From contig CAKRRD010000054.1 in NCBI GenBank assembly GCA_934394815.1, positions 1 through 15,769 on the forward strand: a stretch of 15,769 nt of DNA, in the 5' to 3' direction. Made by a program: the position numbers and the translations under genes. The notes under the pieces were generated by a model, which saw nothing but the letters and a program-made list of their open reading frames with translations, did not search any database and was not told where the DNA came from. The DNA is from an uncultured Acetatifactor sp. (GTDB lineage Bacteria > Bacillota > Clostridia > Lachnospirales > Lachnospiraceae). Below are positions 7,356-14,187 of the stretch, in pieces. How positions within the stretch are numbered: position 1 is the stretch's first letter; every line of letters starts with the position of its first letter.

Positions 7356-8905
7356 CGGATCAGTTCGTCCACACCTTCCAGTTCGTAAGCCTCTCCGGTC
7401 TGTCCTTCGATTCTCACATTATCCAGGGTCAATTTTATAACATTTCTTGCAAAAAGTCCTCTCTTACTGCTTTTTTCTACACCATCCGACATGGCAGGTA
7501 CATCACATTTTGCGTCCTCGGCATAGCTGATGGAGATATCCTTCATATAGATCTCCTCGATCTTCTGCTCGGGAAGTCCGTCAAAATATGCCGCTGCCAC
7601 ATGGCAGTTGGTGCATTCCATATTTTCAAATACCATCTTCTTCACCTGCGGTGTCCTGTCATCCACCGGGTAGACGTCTCTGGACTGGACATAGGTGGTC
7701 TTGCCGTCGGGATCGCAGAAATAGAAGCAGTTTACCACAAGCGGTGTCATCACATGATCCAGGGTCAGATTCCGGAAAATGATGTTGCTTAAAATCGCAT
7801 CTTTGCCTCTGCCCCGGCGGGTTTTGATCCTCAGACCTCTGTCCGTGTGGCGGAAAATGCAGTCTTCCACCGTCAGATTTACCACACCGCCTGCCATCTC
7901 GCTGCCCAGTGTTACCGCGCCGTGGCCGTTCTCCATAAGGCACTGGCGGATATGGATGTTCTCGGAAGGGGTCTTATGCTTTCTGCCCATGTAGATCTTA
8001 CCGCTCTTGACTGCGATACAGTCATCCCCCAGAGAGAAACGCACACCCAGGATCTCCACATTTTTGCAGGATTCGGGATCCAGTCCGTCGGTGTTGGGGG
8101 AATCGCTGGGATTCTGCACTGTCACACCGATAAATTTCAGATCGTTGCTGAAATAGGGATGCAGGGTCCAGGAAGGGGAGTTGCAGAACGTCACGCCCTG
8201 CAGAGTCACATTCTTGCAGCCGCTGATGAAAAACAGTCTGGGACGGAACGCGATGTTCATGACCTTCGGATCCTTCCACCAGTTTTCTTTGGAAGCATTG
8301 CCGTTGATCTTGCCCTGTCCGTAGATCACCACGTCCTCTGCACCGATGCCACAGATAATGCCTGAAAACATGGGGAGGGGATTGCCCTCCCAGGTACCGA
8401 GATTGTACTCGTCGGTCTCATCGTAGCTCTGCAGCATACCGGGAAATACAGGGAATTTCTCTCTGTCGGTAAAAGCCTTAAGCTCCGCGCCTTCTGCCAG
8501 TTCGATCCGGATATGGCTCTTTAAAAACAGGCTGGTAATGCGATAGGTTCCTGCGGGGAAATAGACTCTGCTGTTCACCGGGCATGCCATGATGGCCGCC
8601 TGGATAAAATGGGTATCGTCATGTTCGCCGTCACCCTTTGCACCGAATCTGGTCACATCCAGAGTCACATACTCGTAATCCGTCTTGAAGGATACCTCGC
8701 CCTGCTTTTCTCCGTTCACATAAGCTTCTACCACATATTTCCGATCCGGCTCCAGGCCGAACAGGGAAGTGATGGTCTTCTCCGTGGTCAGTGCTGTCTC
8801 ACCGTTCACCTTAAGTTCCACGGGTTCCTTTGTAAAATATCTGCCGCCGTCTGCGATCTCCAGGGTCACACTGCGGGCAGTCTGCATAATATGTCTGATT
8901 TCCAT
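7349..8905 (-). CDS. Glycoside hydrolase family 28, intracellular (exo-)polygalacturonase
   Basis: The 518-aa protein starts with a beta-rich, fibronectin-III-like domain (about residues 10-78, ending VNGEKQGEVSFKTDYE). A GH28 right-handed beta-helix follows, opening DVTRFGAKGDGEHDDT (83-98). All four GH28 signatures are intact: NTDGLDPE (271-278), GDD in SLGDDCIAVKSG (291-302), GHG (327-329) and RIK (359-361). The Asp residues of the first two and the His of the third form the active site that hydrolyses alpha-1,4-galacturonosyl bonds. There is no signal peptide, so it should act in the cytoplasm on imported oligogalacturonides, feeding galacturonate to UxaC. The FnIII-like N-domain is common in exo-acting members. 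The start at 8905 has GAGAGGAA 8 nt upstream; the longer open frame to 9067 runs through the palindromic spacer and is not credible. Confidence 0.94.
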   Translation of the reverse strand: MEIRHIMQTARSVTLEIADGGRYFTKEPVELKVNGETALTTEKTITSLFGLEPDRKYVVEAYVNGEKQGEVSFKTDYEYVTLDVTRFGAKGDGEHDDTHFIQAAIMACPVNSRVYFPAGTYRITSLFLKSHIRIELAEGAELKAFTDREKFPVFPGMLQSYDETDEYNLGTWEGNPLPMFSGIICGIGAEDVVIYGQGKINGNASKENWWKDPKVMNIAFRPRLFFISGCKNVTLQGVTFCNSPSWTLHPYFSNDLKFIGVTVQNPSDSPNTDGLDPESCKNVEILGVRFSLGDDCIAVKSGKIYMGRKHKTPSENIHIRQCLMENGHGAVTLGSEMAGGVVNLTVEDCIFRHTDRGLRIKTRRGRGKDAILSNIIFRNLTLDHVMTPLVVNCFYFCDPDGKTTYVQSRDVYPVDDRTPQVKKMVFENMECTNCHVAAAYFDGLPEQKIEEIYMKDISISYAEDAKCDVPAMSDGVEKSSKRGLFARNVIKLTLDNVRIEGQTGEAYELEGVDELIRR

Positions 8906-8929
8906 GCGTTGTTTCCTCTCGTTCTTATA

Positions 8930-9108
8930 TCGTGAGCATAGCTCACTCAATGCAATTCGCAAAATCACACTTGCAAGCAAGTGATTTTGCTTCATTATAT
9001 CATGATTCGCACCTACGGTGCTTACCGTTGCTTCGCAACGATCATGATCAAATTCGCCGTTCGCCAATTATGCAAGCATATTGGCTCACTTGCGCTCATT
9101 ATATAATG
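8930..9108. repeat. Mosaic palindromic repeat region upstream of GH28
   Basis: Successive inverted repeats fill this spacer. They are GTGAGC/GCTCAC (8932-8937/8941-8946), GCAAAATCAC/GTGATTTTGC (8959-8968/8981-8990), ATCATGAT/ATCATGAT (8999-9006/9041-9048) enclosing GCACC/GGTGC (9009-9013/9017-9021) and CGTTGC/GCAACG (9026-9031/9035-9040), CCAAT/ATTGG (9064-9068/9080-9084) and ATTATATAAT (9099-9108). The 9056-9104 part is a second copy of the core at 7302-7349. The motif TCATTATAT occurs at both 8992 and 9096. It encodes no credible protein. Confidence 0.8.
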
Positions 9109-9114
9109 ACCATG

Positions 9115-9155
9115 CAGAGACACCTCCGCAAAACCGCTCTTGCGGAATGTCTCTG
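9115..9155. repeat. Strong two-tier hairpin after the 157-aa gene
   Basis: CAGAGACA (9115-9122) pairs exactly with TGTCTCTG (9148-9155). Inside it, CCGCAA (9126-9131) pairs with TTGCGG (9140-9145) around an 8-nt loop. It starts 5 nt past the stop of the 157-aa gene on the minus strand. No T tract follows, so it looks more like an mRNA-stabilising or processing stem than a terminator. It also forms the end of the palindromic spacer. Confidence 0.7.
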
Positions 9156-9160
9156 TATAG

Positions 9161-9634
9161 TCAGCACATCTGATACTTTTCCGCTAACAGCAGATATTCC
9201 GCACAGGCCTTCTGTACGGCATCGCAGAATACCTTTTTCGATGTGTCATCCATGGCAAACTGATTTTTCTTTGCATCATAGTACTGCTCCAGCATACGCT
9301 TTACCGCGCTGCGGAAATCATCCAGAAGTTCTCTGTAATTCTCATAGATCTCCGGGCTGATCTGCTCTACGGTATGAAGCAGTGCCGCTGTGTAATCCGC
9401 CCCGTTCTCCGGGGTAAATTCCTCTTCCGTATGTTTTTTCAGCACACGCATCTGTGCCAGGATATCCGGATAGCCCTCCTTTTTATTCTCGGTGGTCTCA
9501 TAGGCCGCATAGGCGGGATACACCAGATCCGCCGCCTGATAAATGTTGCGCAGGCCCGCGCTCTGCTGCAGGGCTGCCAGGTCGAAGATGCCTTCCTCCG
9601 TGCGGGGAAGTGCCTTGATTTCCTGAATTGTCAT
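9161..9634 (-). CDS. Hypothetical 157-aa protein in uxa/GH28 operon (possible reduced GH88/GH105-like fold)
   Basis: I do not recognise this protein as an assigned family. It is soluble, with no signal peptide or membrane segment, and is predicted to be mostly alpha-helical. The parts GLRNIYQAADLVYPAYAAYE (27-46) with KKEGYPDILAQMRVLKKHT (51-69), and then DYTAALLHTVEQISPEIYEN (80-99) with RSAVKRMLEQYYDAKKNQF (108-126), resemble two separated stretches of GH88/GH105 unsaturated uronyl hydrolases. Those enzymes are usually about 350-400 aa, so this would be a much shortened form. The resemblance is from memory and weak. The catalytic Asp pair of those families is not evident. It is certainly a gene: AGGAGG lies 4 nt before ATG, and it sits between uxaA and GH28. 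An accessory or binding role in uronate metabolism is plausible. Confidence 0.7.
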   Translation of the reverse strand: MTIQEIKALPRTEEGIFDLAALQQSAGLRNIYQAADLVYPAYAAYETTENKKEGYPDILAQMRVLKKHTEEEFTPENGADYTAALLHTVEQISPEIYENYRELLDDFRSAVKRMLEQYYDAKKNQFAMDDTSKKVFCDAVQKACAEYLLLAEKYQMC

Positions 9635-9654
9635 AGTTCCTCCTATATAACAAA

Positions 9655-9692
9655 GGCGTTCTCCTGCACGTTTGCTGTAACAAAAGAACGCC
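9655..9692 (-). promoter_or_regulatory. Hairpin between uxaA and the 157-aa gene
   Basis: GGCGTTCT (9655-9662) pairs exactly with AGAACGCC (9685-9692). On the minus strand TTTGTTATAT follows the stem, so it may be a leaky terminator. It lies 18 nt past the uxaA stop and 20 nt before the next gene's start. This is suited to lowering expression of the genes after uxaA, or to marking an mRNA processing boundary. Confidence 0.55.
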
Positions 9693-9709
9693 GTTTTGTG
9701 TATGATCTT

Positions 9710-11203
9710 TTACAGAGTTACACCCTGTTTGAAAATAGCCATATCATGGAAGCCTGCTGCTTCGCTGCATACCTGCCTGCCGGAAGCGGTCTCCACTACC
9801 AGATCAAACAAAGCCTGAGTTTCCTCTTCCATGGTCTTATCCTCTACCAGTACGCCGGCATTGAAATCGATCCAGTTAGACTTCTTGCCTGCCAGACGGG
9901 AATTGGTCGCGATCTTCATGGTAGGAACCGGAGATGCGAAAGGAGTTCCGCGTCCCGTGGTAAACAGTACAATGTGTGCGCCTGCGGCTGCCAGTGCGGT
10001 AGCTGCTACCAGATCGTTGCCCGGTGCGGACAGAAGGTTCAGTCCCGGAGTCTTCACGGTATCGCCATACTGCAGTACGCCCTTTACCAGAGCGCTTCCG
10101 GACTTCTGGGTACATCCTAATGACTTATCTTCCAGAGTGGAGATACCTCCCTTTTTGTTACCCGGAGAAGGATTCTCGTAGATGGTCTGATTGTGGCTCT
10201 TGAAATAATTCTTGAAATCATTGATCAGGTCTACAGTCTGGTGGAACAGTTCCTCGTTGGCACAACGGTTCATCAGAATCGTCTCTGCACCGAACATCTC
10301 GGGAACCTCGGTCAGGATGGTGGTACCACCCTTGGAGATCAGCAGATCGGAGAAACGTCCAACCAGAGGGTTCGCGGTAATACCGGACAGGCCGTCACTG
10401 CCGCCGCACTTCATGCCGATCACCAGCTTGCTTACGCTGATGGGTTCTCTCTCAAATTTGGAAGCGTAATCGATCAGACCCTTGATGATCTCTACGGAGT
10501 CTGCGATCTCGTCCTCGTGCTCCTGACATACCAGGAATTTCACGCGGTTCTCATCGTAATCGCCGATGTAAGGCTTTAATACATCAATATTGCTGTTCTC
10601 ACAGCCCAGTCCCAGTACCAGGACACCGCCTGCATTGGGATGATTGATCAGGTCTGCCAGAATCTTACGGGTATGCTCCTGATCGTCACCCATCTGGGAA
10701 CAGCCATAAGGATGAGGGAATGCGATAACCTCTTCCACACTGCCCTTTACAAAAGCATTGGCCTGCTTTGCGATAGCGGTTGCCACGTTATTGACACAGC
10801 CGACGGTGGGGATGACCCAGATCTCGTTACGGACGCCTACTTTGCCGTCGGGACGGTTGAAGCCCATGAAGGTCACATCTTCCGTCTTTTTCTCCTCTAC
10901 GGGAGTGGGATTGTAGGTGTACTCCAGCAGATCGCCCAGCGCGGTCTTTACATTATGGGTATGGATCCAGCTGCCCTCTGCGATGTTCTCCTTGGCATTG
11001 CCGATGCGGTAACCGTATTTGATGACCTCGCCGCCCTCGGGAATGTCATAAATCGCCATCTTATGTCCTGCGGGAATCTCCTCTCTGGCGGTAACGGTCT
11101 TAGAACCGTCACCGGCAGAGACCGTGATCTTCTCACCGGCAGGAATCGTATTTAATGCTACGACTACATTATCATTGTCATTAATCTTTAAGAAATCTTG
11201 CAT
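9710..11203 (-). CDS. uxaA: Altronate dehydratase
   Basis: The 497-aa product is a full-length UxaA. It has an N-terminal SAF-like domain (about residues 1-90, LKINDNDNVVVALNTIPAGE then YGYRIGNAKENIAEGSWIHT) joined to the large catalytic domain (about 110-497). Conserved blocks include GVRNEIWVIPTVGCVNNVAT, PHPYGCSQMGDDQEHT, VLVLGLGCENSN and IGMKCGGSDGLSGITANP. The enzyme removes water from D-altronate to give 2-keto-3-deoxy-D-gluconate and needs a divalent metal, usually Fe(II) or Mn(II), in the cytoplasm. Its ATG at 11203 lies inside the end of uxaB: the two frames overlap by 16 nt and the GAGGG ribosome binding site is within uxaB codons. Translational coupling is therefore likely. It is expressed from the uxaB promoter. 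Confidence 0.97.
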   Translation of the reverse strand: MQDFLKINDNDNVVVALNTIPAGEKITVSAGDGSKTVTAREEIPAGHKMAIYDIPEGGEVIKYGYRIGNAKENIAEGSWIHTHNVKTALGDLLEYTYNPTPVEEKKTEDVTFMGFNRPDGKVGVRNEIWVIPTVGCVNNVATAIAKQANAFVKGSVEEVIAFPHPYGCSQMGDDQEHTRKILADLINHPNAGGVLVLGLGCENSNIDVLKPYIGDYDENRVKFLVCQEHEDEIADSVEIIKGLIDYASKFEREPISVSKLVIGMKCGGSDGLSGITANPLVGRFSDLLISKGGTTILTEVPEMFGAETILMNRCANEELFHQTVDLINDFKNYFKSHNQTIYENPSPGNKKGGISTLEDKSLGCTQKSGSALVKGVLQYGDTVKTPGLNLLSAPGNDLVAATALAAAGAHIVLFTTGRGTPFASPVPTMKIATNSRLAGKKSNWIDFNAGVLVEDKTMEEETQALFDLVVETASGRQVCSEAAGFHDMAIFKQGVTL

Positions 11204-12648
11204 AATGCTGCCCTCATGCCATTTGCCTTAATATCATCCAGGTACGCTGCGACTGCATCGGTCAGTCCGGGAACCTTGTTCAGATCCTGTCCGAAGAAGT
11301 CTTCATTACCAAGGAAGGAGGTTACGAACGTCTGTGTGTCCTTCTCACAGTTTGCTGCGAAGAACTCCAGAACTGCCCTGTCATCCATGATGTTGTATTC
11401 CTGGCCGTTTCTGTGACCGATCAGAGCCTTGTCGCGGATCTCGGTACCGGTATAGAATGCCATCAATGCTGCGATGGAGAAGGTCAGATGAGCGGGAAGC
11501 TTACCGGTCTTCTCTACATAGCCTAACAGGCTGGGCATACATCTTGCTCTCCACTTGGATACGGAGTTCAGGGAAATAGCTAACAGTGCATGGTCTACGT
11601 AAGGGTTGTTGAAACGGTTTACAACCTCACCTGCAAACTGCTTCAGTTCCTCCTCCGGCAGAGACAGGGTAGGGATTACTTCGTCGTAAATGGTCTTCAG
11701 CATGAAGTTACGGATATCGTCATCCTGCATGGACTGTCTTACGATGTCGTTGCCACACAGATAGGAAGCCAGTACGAAAGAGGTATGCGCACCGTTCAGG
11801 ATACGAACCTTTCTCTGCTTGTAAGGCTTCTGGTTGTCAGTGAAGATAACGGGAAGTCCTGCATCGGGAAGAGGGAACTCTTTGCTGATATCCTTAGCGG
11901 ACTCGATAACCCACAGAGCGAACGGCTCACCGGTTACCATGATGTGATCTTCATAGCCCAGCTTCTCCCACTCTTCCTGTTCCGTAGCACGGGGATAACC
12001 GGTAATGATACGGTCAACCAGAGTAGAGGTGAATACACATGCCTCATCTACCCACTTTTTGAACTCATCGCCCAGCCCCCACAGCTCGATCAGCTGCATT
12101 ACGCACTTCTTCAGCATGATACCGTTGTCATCGATCAGCTCTACGGGAAGCATTACCAGACCCTTGCTCATATCACCCTTGAAGGTCTCGAATCTATGAT
12201 ATAAGAACTTGGTCAGCTTGCCGGGGAAAGTCTTGGGAGGCTCTAACTCGAACTTGTCGGTATCATCATATACGATACCTGCCTCGGTGGTGTTGGATAC
12301 CACATAACGCAGGGTGTCGATCTCAGCAAGTCCCATGTACTTGTCATACTCATTGTAAGTGTCTACAGCGTCTGCAACGCTGGTTACGATTCTATTGATA
12401 ATCTTGGCTTCACCGTTTACATTACCACGAAGGGATACAGTGTACTGGCAGTCCTGCTTGTGGAACATATCCAGGTTACCGAACTCGATGGGTTTGATCA
12501 GGACGATGTCTCCATCGAACTTGCCCTGCTCGTTGGCAATGTCGATCATGTAATCTACGAATCCACGTAAGAAATTGCCCTCACCGAACTGTACCACCTT
12601 GATAGGTCTTTCCTTTTTACCGGTTTTTGCCTTGTTTAAGATATCCAT
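11188..12648 (-). CDS. uxaB: Tagaturonate reductase (altronate oxidoreductase)
   Basis: The 486-aa product belongs to the mannitol dehydrogenase/long-chain polyol dehydrogenase family. It has a Rossmann opening with FGEGNFLRGFVDYM (21-34), SNTTEAGI (118-125), the FTSTLVDRIITGYPR stretch (206-220) and RILNGAHTSFV (282-292), which is characteristic of UxaB and its relatives. It reduces D-tagaturonate to D-altronate with NADH. Fructuronate reductase (UxuB) is related, but the adjacent uxaA and the GAHTSF motif favour UxaB. The ATG at 12648 is chosen because GGAGG lies 5 nt upstream; the frame extends to 12714 but without another RBS. It is the first gene of the leftward operon, with a leader of about 160 nt from a well-formed promoter. 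Confidence 0.95.
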   Translation of the reverse strand: MDILNKAKTGKKERPIKVVQFGEGNFLRGFVDYMIDIANEQGKFDGDIVLIKPIEFGNLDMFHKQDCQYTVSLRGNVNGEAKIINRIVTSVADAVDTYNEYDKYMGLAEIDTLRYVVSNTTEAGIVYDDTDKFELEPPKTFPGKLTKFLYHRFETFKGDMSKGLVMLPVELIDDNGIMLKKCVMQLIELWGLGDEFKKWVDEACVFTSTLVDRIITGYPRATEQEEWEKLGYEDHIMVTGEPFALWVIESAKDISKEFPLPDAGLPVIFTDNQKPYKQRKVRILNGAHTSFVLASYLCGNDIVRQSMQDDDIRNFMLKTIYDEVIPTLSLPEEELKQFAGEVVNRFNNPYVDHALLAISLNSVSKWRARCMPSLLGYVEKTGKLPAHLTFSIAALMAFYTGTEIRDKALIGHRNGQEYNIMDDRAVLEFFAANCEKDTQTFVTSFLGNEDFFGQDLNKVPGLTDAVAAYLDDIKANGMRAALCKIS

Positions 12649-12795
12649 TTTGTCCTCCATTCTACGCTTAGCGTATCCTATCTGCACCGTCTTACGGCAC
12701 TCTATTCCCTGCACTTACTTTCCCCGGCACGCCTTACGAACGAATCTGATACACCGCCCGGGCATTGTCTTTTGGTTCTGAATTGTAGGAAGTTT
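12649..12795 (-). promoter_or_regulatory. uxaB 5' leader
   Basis: This untranslated stretch lies between the predicted transcription start (near 12810) and uxaB. The only clear structure is TACGC-TTA-GCGTA (12663-12675), a small perfect stem ending 6 nt before the GGAGG box, which could limit access to the ribosome binding site. I recognise no riboswitch or T-box consensus. Confidence 0.4.
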
Positions 12796-12811
12796 ATGTA
12801 AGTACTTTCAT
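12796..12811. promoter_or_regulatory. Predicted operator O1 (LacI-family) at the uxaB promoter
   Basis: ATGTAAGTACTTTCAT is a 16-bp inverted repeat with one mismatch from a perfect ATGTAAGT/ACTTACAT palindrome. It starts 5 bp downstream of the -10 box and so covers the transcription start, a standard repression position. A near-identical site lies at 12991-13006 before the LacI gene, which strongly suggests both bind that protein. Confidence 0.8.
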
Positions 12812-12816
12812 AATTC

Positions 12817-12845
12817 ATTTTACTTCAAAAAAATCGTTTCGTCAA
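12817..12845 (-). promoter_or_regulatory. Sigma-A-type promoter of the uxaB operon
   Basis: On the minus strand a TTGACG -35 (12840-12845) and a TAAAAT -10 (12817-12822) are separated by exactly 17 bp. Each matches the vegetative consensus at five of six positions. The predicted start falls inside operator O1. Confidence 0.8.
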
Positions 12846-12945
12846 TCACCAAAAGCAGAAAGTTTTATTTTCTTGAAACCACCGATTTTATCAGCAATAT
12901 TTCACATTGATAATTTTTTGGCATAAGAGAAGTTGAAAAAGTATC

Positions 12946-12974
12946 TTGAAAAAAAACAAGTCTTTCGTTATAAT
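12946..12974 (+). promoter_or_regulatory. Sigma-A-type promoter of the LacI-family gene
   Basis: TTGAAA (12946-12951) and a perfect TATAAT (12969-12974) are separated by 17 bp. The predicted start is near 12981, so the leader is about 70 nt and contains operator O2. The surrounding 12815-12960 stretch is AT-rich and codes for nothing. Confidence 0.85.
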
Positions 12975-12990
12975 TCAGATATAGCTTTTT

Positions 12991-13006
12991 ATGTAACTAC
13001 TTACAT
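12991..13006. promoter_or_regulatory. Predicted operator O2 at the regulator's own promoter
   Basis: ATGTAACTACTTACAT is a 16-bp palindrome with one symmetric mismatch, sharing the ATGTAA-TACTT-CAT core with O1. It lies about 10-25 bp downstream of the predicted start, consistent with autorepression by road-block or looping with O1 (195 bp apart). Two more TTACAT half-sites follow at 13012 and 13024. Confidence 0.78.
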
Positions 13007-13051
13007 TTTTCTTACATACCTTGTTACATAGAAGCAGAGAGGAAGCTGCAG

Positions 13052-14059
13052 ATGACAATTTATGATATTTCCGAGAAGGCCGGTGTCTCTATTGCTACTG
13101 TTTCCCGCGTGCTCAACGGAAGCAACAACGTAAGCGAGAAAACCAAGAAAAAAGTGCTGGATGTGATTAACCAGTACGAGTACACTCCCAATGCATTTGC
13201 CCGGGGGCTGGGACTCAACACCATGAAGACCATCGGTATCATGTGTGCCGACAGTTCGGATCCGTACCTTGCCAAGGCAATCTACTATATTGAACAGAAG
13301 CTTCGTGCCAACGGTTATGACAGCATCCTGTGCTGTACCGGTTACGATCTGACTACCAAAGCCAGTTCCATGAACCTTCTGATCACCAAAAAGGTGGATG
13401 GCATTATATTGGTAGGCTCCAACTTCATCTATGAGAAGGACGAAGACAACAAATACATTCTGGATGCTGCCATGCAGGTTCCCGTCATGCTGTTGAACGC
13501 AGCCATGGATGCTCCGAATGTCTACAGCATCGTATCGGATGATTTTACTTCCATGTATGATGCTACCATGGAAATGATCCACTCCGGCGTGGAAGACATC
13601 CTGTACTTCTACAACTCCACTTCTTACAGCGGTAAGAAAAAGCTGGCCGGCTACCGTGCCGCCATGGAGGAAAAGGGACTTCTGACCAACGGAAGCTTCC
13701 TACAGCTCTATCAGGGATCCCATGAGGATATCCCCGCCATGGCCGAGCAGCTGATCAGGCTGCACACCAAGGGCATCACTTTCCACGGCATCCTTGCGGC
13801 AGACGATTCTCTGGCGCTGGGCGCTCTGAAATACGGCCGCGAAATGAAGCTGCGGATCCCGGAAGATCTGTCCATCATCGGATATAATAATTCCATGCTG
13901 GTGAACTGCTGTGATCCGGAACTGACCAGTATCGACAACAAGCTGGAAACCCTCTGTCAGCATCTGATCACGACGCTGATGGGTGTCCTGGGCGGAAGCG
14001 AGATGCCAAAGAAGACCGTGTTCTCCGGAGAACTGGTAAAGCGCGGCACCACCAGATAG
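13052..14059 (+). CDS. LacI/GalR-family transcriptional regulator of the galacturonate locus
   Basis: The 335-aa product is a typical LacI-family protein. The N-terminal helix-turn-helix MTIYDISEKAGVSIATVSRV (1-20) is followed by the hinge YTPNAFARGL. A type-1 periplasmic-binding-protein-like sensor domain follows (about 60-335, with TIGIMCADSSDPYLAKAI, KVDGIILVG, GILAADDSLALGALKYG and LSIIGYNNS). It should act as a cytoplasmic dimer or tetramer, repressing both divergent operons until an inducer binds; galacturonate, tagaturonate or a similar uronate is the likely ligand. The start at 13052 has GAGAGGA about 9 nt upstream. Its target is probably the paired ATGTAA-TACTT-CAT palindromes in the adjoining control region. 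It could be called an ExuR/UxuR-like regulator by role, but I give no symbol because different families carry those names. Confidence 0.93.
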   Translation: MTIYDISEKAGVSIATVSRVLNGSNNVSEKTKKKVLDVINQYEYTPNAFARGLGLNTMKTIGIMCADSSDPYLAKAIYYIEQKLRANGYDSILCCTGYDLTTKASSMNLLITKKVDGIILVGSNFIYEKDEDNKYILDAAMQVPVMLLNAAMDAPNVYSIVSDDFTSMYDATMEMIHSGVEDILYFYNSTSYSGKKKLAGYRAAMEEKGLLTNGSFLQLYQGSHEDIPAMAEQLIRLHTKGITFHGILAADDSLALGALKYGREMKLRIPEDLSIIGYNNSMLVNCCDPELTSIDNKLETLCQHLITTLMGVLGGSEMPKKTVFSGELVKRGTTR

Positions 14060-14092
14060 CATGTGTGCGCACGCCATTATTTATGACAGCAC

Positions 14093-14118
14093 AGGGGTAG
14101 CTGCAAATCACCCCTTTT
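14093..14118 (+). terminator. Weak terminator/attenuator between the regulator and uxaC
   Basis: AGGGGT (14093-14098) pairs with ACCCCT (14110-14115), an 11-nt loop, then TTTGT. The stem is only 6 bp and the T tract is short, so partial read-through into uxaC is likely. The remaining spacer to 14187 contains a direct repeat CCGGATC (14140 and 14151) and the uxaC ribosome binding site. I found no convincing separate promoter. Confidence 0.5.
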
Positions 14119-14187
14119 GTATATTTATCACTATAGTCGCCGGATCCCTACCGGATCTGACTCATATGAATATGGAGGATTTTTAAA

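Noticed and set aside
8992..9050. tRNA gene suggested by the clover-like fold
   Set aside because: There is no 7-bp acceptor stem, T-loop (GTTCRA) or anticodon arm with the correct spacing.
8906..9067. N-terminal extension of the GH28 frame to 9067
   Set aside because: The extra residues are translated palindromic spacer. The start at 8905 has a good ribosome binding site and begins the recognisable domain.
8930..9110. CRISPR-like array
   Set aside because: There are no regularly spaced identical direct repeats. The elements are different palindromes in tandem, and no cas genes are present.
9374..10120. A 248-residue plus-strand open frame
   Set aside because: It overlaps uxaA and the 157-aa gene on the other strand and shows no recognisable domain.
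12820..12960. Catabolite-repression (cre) site in the divergent control region
   Set aside because: I looked for the TG-AA-CG-T--CA type pattern on both strands and found no good match, so carbon catabolite control cannot be claimed from this region.
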